64,000 bases of DNA from NCBI GenBank assembly GCA_039725955.1, contig CP091034.1:868001-932000 (forward strand), written 5' to 3'. Under the pieces are notes generated by a model. That model did not search any database, was not told the origin of the DNA, and saw nothing but the letters and a program-made list of their open reading frames with translations. Origin of the DNA: Sinorhizobium sp. B11 (GTDB lineage Bacteria > Pseudomonadota > Alphaproteobacteria > Rhizobiales > Rhizobiaceae). This document shows, piece after piece, positions 19,458-25,667 of the stretch. The first letter of the stretch is position 1. Each line of letters opens with the position of its first letter. Position numbers and translations under genes: made by a program.

Positions 19458-19649
19458 TCAGAGACGGTCGACAGCGCCCTTAAGCTTGTCCTTCACCTTG
19501 CCGCTTGCGACCTGGGCCTTGCCCTTGGCTTCCTGCATGCCACCCTTGGCCTGCATTTCACGGTCGCCGGTGGCCTTGCCGGCTGTCTTCTTTGCCTTTC
19601 CGGCCATCTCGTTGACCTTGCCGGAAATCTTATCGCCAGTGCTACCCAT
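19458..19649 (-). CDS. CsbD family stress protein
   Basis: 63-residue, Lys/Gly/Ala-rich, hydrophilic protein with repeated GKxKxxxGKxxGD units (MGSTGDKISGKVNEMAGK...), the CsbD pattern. CsbD-like proteins are general-stress induced in many bacteria with no defined biochemistry. ATG 19649 has GAGGAG about 9 nt upstream. The longer in-frame extension to 19820 overlaps yqgE and is discarded. It is separated from yqgE by 94 bp on the same strand. Confidence 0.88.
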   Translation of the reverse strand: MGSTGDKISGKVNEMAGKAKKTAGKATGDREMQAKGGMQEAKGKAQVASGKVKDKLKGAVDRL

Positions 19650-19743
19650 TTCGATGTCTCCTCTCGGATAGTCGCGGACGGGGTGCCCGCGCTTGCCGAT
19701 TGGAAACGCCAATGGAAGAATTTCGTTCCGGAATGGTGCAGTC

Positions 19744-20349
19744 TCAGGCGTGGCCGGCTTCGGCCGAAAGCATGGCCGGTGTAATACCCATACTGGCAAG
19801 CGCCCGCTCATACTTGTCATCGAGGCAGCGATCGAAGATCAGCTCCTCATTGGCCGCGCAATTGAGCCAGCCGTTCGCGGCCACTTCGTTTTCGAGCTGG
19901 CCCGCACCCCAGGAGGAGTAGCCAAGCAGCATGGTGGCCCGCTTCGGGCCGCCACCCTTGGAGATGGCGCGCACGATATCGAGCGTCGCCGTCAGGCAGA
20001 TATCGTCGCTGACGGGAATGGAGGAGTCGCTGATATAATCGTCGGAATGCAGCACGAAACCGCGACCGCTCTCGACCGGCCCGCCGGTCTGGATCGGAAA
20101 TTCCCGGGCATCTTTCGGCAGCACGATGGAATCTTCCTGCTTGATCATATCGAGATGCAGCAGCACATCGGTGAAGGTAAGGCTCTGCGGGCGATTGATG
20201 ACGAAGCCCATGGCGCCCGCATCCGAGTGGGCGCATATATAAATGACCGTGCGTGCGAAGTTTCGATCTTCCATGCCGGGCATGGCGATCAGGAACTGAC
20301 CATCGAAAAATCCGCGTTCCCGTCTGTTCTTCAGCGTTGAAAGGGACAT
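19744..20349 (-). CDS. YqgE/AlgH family protein (UPF0301)
   Basis: 201 residues of the YqgE/AlgH family, a compact fold of unknown biochemical function; AlgH affects alginate regulation in Pseudomonas. Family signatures are [44 protein letters not shown] and [21 protein letters not shown]. The start ATG 20349 follows AGGAGGAACC. It is divergent from the DsbD-N-like gene. Confidence 0.93.
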   Translation of the reverse strand: MSLSTLKNRRERGFFDGQFLIAMPGMEDRNFARTVIYICAHSDAGAMGFVINRPQSLTFTDVLLHLDMIKQEDSIVLPKDAREFPIQTGGPVESGRGFVLHSDDYISDSSIPVSDDICLTATLDIVRAISKGGGPKRATMLLGYSSWGAGQLENEVAANGWLNCAANEELIFDRCLDDKYERALASMGITPAMLSAEAGHA

Positions 20350-20490
20350 GGTTCCTCCTGCCGCCAGACTGCACTAAGGCTCCGACAAGAGAAACATGGG
20401 GCAATGTCACAAATCAATCAACTGAAAATGAAGATTTAAATGGGCGGGACTTCTAGCGGCAATTGGCGAGTTTCGGTAAACCCTTGTTCC

Positions 20491-21330
20491 ATGAGAGTTA
20501 TTTCATTACTTGTGCGGCCCTTGTTAATTGCAGTCGTTTCGGCTTCATCCATGCTTGGATTGTTGCGTGCGGCGCATGCGGAAATGAGCAACTGGGCGGA
20601 GAATGAGGGCGGCCGGATGCGTCTCGTGGCTCTGCCGCCGGACGCTGATGGCCATATAAGGGCCGGCCTCCAGATCGAGCCGAAGCCTGGCTGGATTACC
20701 TATTGGCGCGAGCCGGGCAATAACGGTATCCCCCCGCAGATCACCATCGTACCGCAAAGCGGCGTAACGCTTGACGCAATTTCCTATCCCGTCCCGAAAT
20801 ATATCTCCCGCGGCAAGGTCGAGGACATCGGCTATGATGCACCGGTAACCCTGCCACTTTCGCTGACGGCTTCGAAGGCAGGGCCGGTCGCAATAGACGC
20901 CACTGCGTTCATCGGCATCTGCAAGGATATTTGCATTCCTTTCCAGGCGCAGCTTTTACTGAAATTCGAAGCTGTTGCCCAATCGCGCCCGCAGGAGGAG
21001 ATGATCCTTCGCGACGCTGCCGCCCGACTTCCCGAAGCCCCAACTGCCGATTTTAAGGTCGTGGCACACGCCGTATCGAGCGACCTCAAACAGCTCTCGT
21101 TGAAGATCACACTGCCGGAGGCGGGAGGCGGTACTCCCGATATCGTCGCGACCGGTCCCAGCGGCTATGCCTTTACGAAGCAGACGAATATCGGCCGCAG
21201 CGGCAATGCCTACTCCACCGATATTACGATCGGCAAGCTGCCGAAGAATTACGACATAAGGGGCAAGCAGTGGGGTGTGCTCGTCATTGACGGCACGCGC
21301 GCCATGGAAACCACGCTTGCCTTTGATTGA
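20491..21330 (+). CDS. Periplasmic protein with DsbD N-terminal-like domain
   Basis: 279-residue exported protein. A signal peptide (MRVISLLVRPLLIAVVSASS...AHA) precedes a domain resembling the N-terminal immunoglobulin-like part of DsbD/ScsB: GWITYWREPGNNGIPP, YPVPKYISRGKVEDIGY and the Cys pair CKDICIPF (about residues 152-156). There is no transmembrane electron-transfer domain, so it is a stand-alone DsbD-alpha-like protein, perhaps a thiol carrier to a periplasmic partner. The start is uncertain because no good Shine-Dalgarno is seen; ATG 20440 is in frame upstream. A peroxiredoxin follows after 68 bp. Confidence 0.78.
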   Translation: MRVISLLVRPLLIAVVSASSMLGLLRAAHAEMSNWAENEGGRMRLVALPPDADGHIRAGLQIEPKPGWITYWREPGNNGIPPQITIVPQSGVTLDAISYPVPKYISRGKVEDIGYDAPVTLPLSLTASKAGPVAIDATAFIGICKDICIPFQAQLLLKFEAVAQSRPQEEMILRDAAARLPEAPTADFKVVAHAVSSDLKQLSLKITLPEAGGGTPDIVATGPSGYAFTKQTNIGRSGNAYSTDITIGKLPKNYDIRGKQWGVLVIDGTRAMETTLAFD

Positions 21331-21398
21331 CCGCATCTTATAGTCCCTGCCCATCCCTGCGGCCTTGCCGCGGCCAGCCTGAACCGAGGAGAAAATCC

Positions 21399-21884
21399 AT
21401 GACCATCGCGATCGGCGACAAGCTTCCTGCCGCCACCTTCAAGGAAAAAACCACCGACGGCCCGGTCGAAACCACCACCGAGCAACTGTTCGCCGGTAAG
21501 CGCGTCGTGCTCTTTGCCGTGCCGGGTGCCTTCACGCCTACCTGTTCGCTGAACCATCTGCCGGGCTATCTGGAAAACCGCGATGCCATTCTCGCCAAGG
21601 GCGTCGACGATATTGCCGTCCTTGCCGTCAACGACTGGCATGTCATGGGCGCCTGGGCGCAGTCCTCGGGCGGCCTTGGCAAGATCCACTTCCTCGCCGA
21701 TTGGGATGCCGGCTTCACCAAGGCGGTCGGCCTCGATGCCGATCTTTCCGGAGGCGGCCTCGGCGTGCGCTCCAAGCGCTATTCGATGCTGGTCGAGAAC
21801 GGTGTCGTGAAGTCGCTCAATGTCGAGGAATCGCCCGGGCAGGCGACGGTTTCCGGTGCCGCGGCGATGCTCGAGCAGCTCTGA
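21399..21884 (+). CDS. Peroxiredoxin (Prx5-like, single Cys)
   Basis: 161-residue thiol peroxidase of the Prx5 subfamily, reducing H2O2 and organic peroxides. The peroxidatic Cys is in VPGAFTPTCSLNHLPGY (about residue 49). This is the only Cys in the protein, so resolution must use an external thiol such as glutathione/glutaredoxin. VNDWHVMGAW and GLGVRSKRYSMLVENG are family blocks. ATG 21399 follows GAGGAG. It ends before a strong terminator. Confidence 0.94.
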   Translation: MTIAIGDKLPAATFKEKTTDGPVETTTEQLFAGKRVVLFAVPGAFTPTCSLNHLPGYLENRDAILAKGVDDIAVLAVNDWHVMGAWAQSSGGLGKIHFLADWDAGFTKAVGLDADLSGGGLGVRSKRYSMLVENGVVKSLNVEESPGQATVSGAAAMLEQL

Positions 21885-21908
21885 CCCGGAACCATCGATG
21901 CTTGTGTG

Positions 21909-21933
21909 AAAGGCGCCTTCGGGCGCCTTTTTT
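21909..21933 (+). terminator. Rho-independent terminator after peroxiredoxin
   Basis: A 9-bp perfect stem (AAAGGCGCC/GGCGCCTTT), a TTCG tetraloop and a U-rich tail, 24 bp after the stop. It isolates the peroxiredoxin transcript from the metal transporter operon. Confidence 0.92.
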
Positions 21934-21985
21934 ATTTGTCGTTGAAACAGGCGTCGATATGGCACCGGTCGTCTTTGCCTCATTC

Positions 21986-22024
21986 TTGCCGCAATCGTTA
22001 TAACATAACTGTAATGTTATTACA
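21986..22024 (+). promoter_or_regulatory. Promoter and Zur-like double operator of the metal ABC transporter operon
   Basis: Two adjacent perfect dyads: GTTAT-AAC-ATAAC (21997-22009) and TGTAAT-GTT-ATTACA (22010-22024). The second, with flanking bases, resembles the ATGTTATNNCAT core known for alphaproteobacterial Zur boxes. A plausible promoter is TTGCCG (21986-21991), 18 bp, TGTAAT (22010-22015), so both dyads lie over the spacer and -10, the usual arrangement for repression. The sites end 15 bp before the first ATG of the operon. The regulator identity is inferred. Confidence 0.75.
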
Positions 22025-22039
22025 TATAGGGAATGAGCA

Positions 22040-22171
22040 ATGCCGACCGCCCCCCAACGTTTCGCCATCAGCAGCCTGCTCGGACAATCGGCGCTGCTGC
22101 GTGCCGGCGGCGCAATCATTATCGTTGCGCTCCTGTGGCTTGCGATCCATTGGGCGATCTTGCTGCCATGA
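22040..22171 (+). CDS. 43-residue single-helix membrane ORF leading the metal transporter operon
   Basis: Small ORF: a short polar N-terminus (MPTAPQRFAISSLLGQ) then a hydrophobic helix (about 22-41) ending AILLP. AGGGA is positioned 7 nt before the ATG, and the stop overlaps the ATPase start as ATGA (22168-22171). It is the first ORF after the Zur-like operator. It could be a genuine small membrane partner of the permease, or a leader ORF that couples translation into the ATPase gene. I do not recognise a family. Confidence 0.55.
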   Translation: MPTAPQRFAISSLLGQSALLRAGGAIIIVALLWLAIHWAILLP

Positions 22172-22908
22172 GCGCGCCGGTCATCCGCCTCCACAATCTG
22201 ACAGTTTCCTATGATCGCCACCCGGCGGTCCATCACCTCTCCGGCACGTTCCAGCCGGGGAGCCTGACGGCAATCGCCGGGCCGAACGGGGCGGGGAAAT
22301 CCACGCTGCTGAAAGCGATTATGGGGGAACTGCGCCCGGCTGAGGGGCGAGTGGAGCACCGGCTGCAGCGCGCCGATTTCGGTTATCTTCCACAGGCAGC
22401 AGATATCAACCGGCGCTTTCCGATCTCCGTTCTGGATACGGTGCTGCTCGGAAGCTGGCGCTCGGCTGGTGCTTTCCGCAGCGTTGCGAAACAGGACGGT
22501 ATGCGCGCCCGCGCCGCGCTCGGCATCGTCGGGCTGGAAGGCTTCGAGGCGCGCCACATCGGCTCGCTCTCGGCTGGCCAGTTCCAGCGCGTGCTCTTTG
22601 CCCGCCTGCTGTTGCAGGATGCCCGTGTCATCCTGCTCGATGAACCCTTCACCGCCATCGACGCCCGCACGACCAGGGACCTGCTCGATATCATCGCCCG
22701 CTGGCACGGCGACGGCCGGACAGTGATCGCCGTGCTCCACGATTTCGAGCAGGTGAGGGCGCATTTCCCGGAAACCCTGCTGCTCGCCCGCCGGCTGATC
22801 GGCTGGGGGATGACGCAGGAGGTCATGTCGTCAGCCAATCTGCTTGAGGCTCGCGCCATGGCCGAACGTTGGGACGAGGATGCCGAAGCCTGCGAGCCGG
22901 CGGCATGA
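22168..22908 (+). CDS. Metal ABC transporter ATP-binding protein (zinc/manganese type)
   Basis: 246-residue ATPase of the metal-chelate (ZnuC/TroB/MntB) ABC family. Walker A is GPNGAGKST (38-46), the Q-loop is in GYLPQ, the signature is LSAGQFQR, Walker B is VILLDEPF and the switch His is in AVLHDFEQV. ATG 22168 overlaps the preceding small ORF; an in-frame extension to 22033 has no homology. It overlaps the permease by 4 bp (ATGA). The Zur-like operator argues for zinc. Confidence 0.9.
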   Translation: MSAPVIRLHNLTVSYDRHPAVHHLSGTFQPGSLTAIAGPNGAGKSTLLKAIMGELRPAEGRVEHRLQRADFGYLPQAADINRRFPISVLDTVLLGSWRSAGAFRSVAKQDGMRARAALGIVGLEGFEARHIGSLSAGQFQRVLFARLLLQDARVILLDEPFTAIDARTTRDLLDIIARWHGDGRTVIAVLHDFEQVRAHFPETLLLARRLIGWGMTQEVMSSANLLEARAMAERWDEDAEACEPAA

Positions 22909-23777
22909 CGGCCTACGATATCTTCTTCGCTCCCTTTGCCGATTATGGCTTCATGCGCCGCGCGCTCGTCGCCTGCCTGTGCCTTGGTCTCGGCTCCGGC
23001 CCCATCGGCGTCTTCCTGATGCTGCGACGCATGAGCCTGATGGGAGACGCCATGAGCCATGCAGTGCTTCCGGGGGCGGCGATCGGCTATCTCGTTGCCG
23101 GCTCGCTGTCGCTGACTGCAATGGGCATTGGCGGACTTGTCGCTGGCCTTTCTGTCGCACTGCTGTCCGGCGTCGTCAGTCGCATGACCGTGCTTCAGGA
23201 AGACGCGAGCTTTGCGAGCTTCTATCTCGCCTCGCTGGCCCTCGGCGTGCTTATCGTCTCGCTGCGAGGCTCCAACATTGATCTGCTGCATGTGCTGTTC
23301 GGCACGATCCTTGCCATCGATGCACCGGCACTGACGCAGATCGGCGCCATCACATCGGTTACATTGCTGGCACTAGCGGTCATCTACCGACCGCTGGTCG
23401 CGGAATGTTTCGATCCGGGTTTCCTGCGTGCCGTCGCCGGGCGAGGCCCGGTCTATCATTTTCTCTTCCTGCTCTTGGTGGTGCTGAACCTTGTCGCGAG
23501 CTTCCAGGCGCTCGGCACGTTGATGGCCGTAGGCTTGATGATGCTGCCGGCCGCGATCGCCCAGCTCTGGTCGCGCAGTCTGCCGGCCATGATGGCGACA
23601 GCAGCGGTCAGCGCCGCAGCTTCCGGCTATCTCGGCCTCATCGCGTCCTATCACCTCGAGCTTGCCTCCGGCCCAACGATCATCATGACAGCGGCGCTGT
23701 TTTACGCGCTCTCCATCTTCTTCGCGCCGTCGGGCCTTGCCCGACGTTTCTTCCCCCGCCCGCATCTGAAGGGCTGA
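22905..23777 (+). CDS. Metal ABC transporter permease (zinc/manganese type)
   Basis: 290-residue polytopic permease of the ZnuB/TroC/MntC family with about eight helices. The family block LMLRRMSLMGDAMSHAVLPGAAIGYL (about 38-63) is the coupling-helix region. ALGTLMAVGLMMLPAAIAQL and the C-terminal ALFYALSIFFAPSGLARRF are also typical. The start codon overlaps the ATPase stop (ATGA). The substrate-binding protein gene follows 15 bp downstream. Confidence 0.92.
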   Translation: MTAYDIFFAPFADYGFMRRALVACLCLGLGSGPIGVFLMLRRMSLMGDAMSHAVLPGAAIGYLVAGSLSLTAMGIGGLVAGLSVALLSGVVSRMTVLQEDASFASFYLASLALGVLIVSLRGSNIDLLHVLFGTILAIDAPALTQIGAITSVTLLALAVIYRPLVAECFDPGFLRAVAGRGPVYHFLFLLLVVLNLVASFQALGTLMAVGLMMLPAAIAQLWSRSLPAMMATAAVSAAASGYLGLIASYHLELASGPTIIMTAALFYALSIFFAPSGLARRFFPRPHLKG

Positions 23778-23792
23778 TCACAGGAGCCATCA

Positions 23793-24692
23793 ATGTTATC
23801 CCGCAGACTGCTTCTCTCCGCCGCCTTGCCCGTGCTGATGGTGCTTTCGGCCGTGCCGGCTTCGGCCGAAACGCTGAAGGTCGTCGCTTCCTTCACCGTG
23901 CTTGCCGATGTCGTCCGCCAGATCGGCGGCGATCACGTCAAGGTCACGAGCCTCGTCGGCCCGAACGGCGATCCCCATGAATTCGAGCCGTCGCCGGCCG
24001 ATGCCAAAGCGCTGAACGCCGCAAAGGTCACCTTCGTCAGTGGCGAGGGGCTGGAAGGCTGGATGGATCGCCTCATCACCGCCTCCGGCTACAAGGGCAA
24101 ACCCATCACGGTCTCTGAGGGCATCAACACCCGCACCATGGAAGAGGACGGAAAGACCGTCACCGATCCGCATGTCTGGAACAGCCCCGTGAACGTGAAG
24201 ATCTGGGTCGCCAACATCGAAAAAGCGCTGTCCGCTGCCGATCCGGCCGATGCGGCAGCCTTCAAGGCCAATGCCGAAAAATATACGAAGAAGCTCGACG
24301 AGCTGGATGCCTATGCCCATGCCAAGCTCGACAAGATCGCCGATAACAGCCGCAAGGTGCTGACCAGTCACGATGCTTTCGGTTACTTCGGCCGGGAATA
24401 TAATGTCAGCTTCCTGGCGCCTCTCGGCCTCTCCACCGAAAGCGAAGCGTCGGCCGCCGACGTTGCCAAGCTGATCGAGCAGATCAAGCAGGAACACGTG
24501 AAAACCTATTTCTTCGAAAACTCCAACGATCCGCGCCTCGTCAAGCAGGTTGCCACTGCGACGGGCGCCGAGCCGGGAGGTGAACTCTACGTCGAATCTC
24601 TCTCGGACTCGAAAGGCCCGGCTCCGACCTACGAGAAGATGTTCCGCTACAATGTCGACCAGCTCTCCGCCGCTATGGCGAAGTCGAGCTGA
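23793..24692 (+). CDS. Metal ABC transporter substrate-binding protein
   Basis: 299-residue periplasmic cluster A-I binding protein. The signal peptide is residues 1-25 (ends PASAE). Metal ligands expected for ZnuA/TroA/PsaA are H62 (DPHEFEPS), H127 (DPHVWN), H193 (TSHDAFGYFG) and a C-terminal acidic residue in ENSNDPRL. The His/Asp-rich loop typical of ZnuA between the first two His is absent; only a short EEDGKTVTDPH stretch occurs, more like Mn/Zn TroA-type proteins. The substrate is therefore zinc by regulation but uncertain by ligand set. Convergent with the Dabb gene. Confidence 0.9.
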   Translation: MLSRRLLLSAALPVLMVLSAVPASAETLKVVASFTVLADVVRQIGGDHVKVTSLVGPNGDPHEFEPSPADAKALNAAKVTFVSGEGLEGWMDRLITASGYKGKPITVSEGINTRTMEEDGKTVTDPHVWNSPVNVKIWVANIEKALSAADPADAAAFKANAEKYTKKLDELDAYAHAKLDKIADNSRKVLTSHDAFGYFGREYNVSFLAPLGLSTESEASAADVAKLIEQIKQEHVKTYFFENSNDPRLVKQVATATGAEPGGELYVESLSDSKGPAPTYEKMFRYNVDQLSAAMAKSS

Positions 24693-24704
24693 ACTGACGG
24701 GAGC

Positions 24705-25013
24705 TTAGAGAACGAAATCGAAAACCAGGAGGCCCGCCAGGCCTCCATCCGTCGACGAGACGATGCGCTCGCCGACGGTCACATGCTCGGGATGCACGAG
24801 ATAGGTATCACGAGCCTCGGGGCTTTCGAAGGTCACGGCAAAGCCGTCGACGAAACCGCCATGCAGCCCCTCGGGTGAAACATTCGGCCCGTATTTAATG
24901 TCAAGAATTCCCGGGATCACCTGCTTCAGCGCCACGATGGCGTCGAACAGCGCCTGCTTGTCGTCAGGCGTCATAGCGCTCTTCAGCCGCATGAATACGC
25001 AGTGCAGGATCAT
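24705..25013 (-). CDS. Dabb-domain (stress-responsive A/B barrel) protein
   Basis: 102-residue protein beginning MILHCVFMRLK, with the dimeric alpha/beta barrel pattern of the Dabb family: SPEGLHGGFVDGFAVTFESPEARDTYLVHPEHVTV. Members are stress-induced or small-molecule-binding proteins with no single function. ATG 25013 has GGGAGG at good spacing. The upstream extension in frame is unrelated. It converges on the metal-binding protein gene with 12 bp between stops. Confidence 0.85.
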   Translation of the reverse strand: MILHCVFMRLKSAMTPDDKQALFDAIVALKQVIPGILDIKYGPNVSPEGLHGGFVDGFAVTFESPEARDTYLVHPEHVTVGERIVSSTDGGLAGLLVFDFVL

Positions 25014-25107
25014 AAGGTACCTCCCGATATGTTTTCGGGCAGAATAGCGACGAAAACGACAAGGGCAACGATATTTCGCGCCCGCAGCTGCCAGACCCGT
25101 CGAAGGC

Positions 25108-25533
25108 CTACATCTGGTCCGCCACCGCCACCGCACGGTTATAGATCTTGCGGACGAGATCATGGGACAAGGCACGTGCAGCAGCCTTCTGCTCTTCCGT
25201 CATTGGCCTGCAGGTATCCTTGAGGTTGGAGCCGTCGATGACGGTCGCTGCCCCGGAATTGGCGATAACGATATGCCAGCTGCAAGCGGCCACCTTGTCG
25301 ATGATCACGGCGCCCCGGCAACCGGTGGAGAGGCAGAAGGCTACGGTCACCTGCGCACCATGATCGCCCTTGTGGGCCAGCGCATAGGCGGCCGTGAAAT
25401 CCTTCTTCAATTTTTCACAGCGCGCCGGCGCTGCTGCCGCCAGGCAGCTCAGCGCGGGCGGATGAATTTCGGCAGCGTAGACCGGAGAGACGCAAAATGG
25501 GCCCATCGAGAGGGCGAGCAGAAGCTTGAGCAT
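25108..25533 (-). CDS. Secreted protein of unknown function with conserved cysteines
   Basis: 141 residues with a signal peptide (about 1-20, ending SPVYAAE). The mature part has six Cys (CLAAAAPARCEK, FCLSTGCRG, CSWHI, CRPM), so at least two disulphides are likely in the periplasm. The block VTVAFCLSTGCRGAVIIDKVAACSWHIVIA is the most distinctive region. I do not recognise a named family. ATG 25533 follows AAGGA. No operon partner is evident; the GGDEF-EAL gene ends 134 bp upstream on the same strand. Confidence 0.7.
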   Translation of the reverse strand: MLKLLLALSMGPFCVSPVYAAEIHPPALSCLAAAAPARCEKLKKDFTAAYALAHKGDHGAQVTVAFCLSTGCRGAVIIDKVAACSWHIVIANSGAATVIDGSNLKDTCRPMTEEQKAAARALSHDLVRKIYNRAVAVADQM

Positions 25534-25667
25534 CGAATTTTCCTTGTTGCGCTGAGGCAGAGGCGCATATCGGCAGCCAATGGTCAATGGCCGCCGCAGG
25601 CAAGGAAACCCGTATCGATCCAAGAGGTGCCAATCCCTCAGAAAATCCGGTGAAACAGGCTTTGGGA

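Noticed and set aside
22033..22167. In-frame extension of the ABC ATPase gene upstream of 22168
   Set aside because: The extension lacks ABC homology and crosses the small ORF; ATG 22168 fits the family start.
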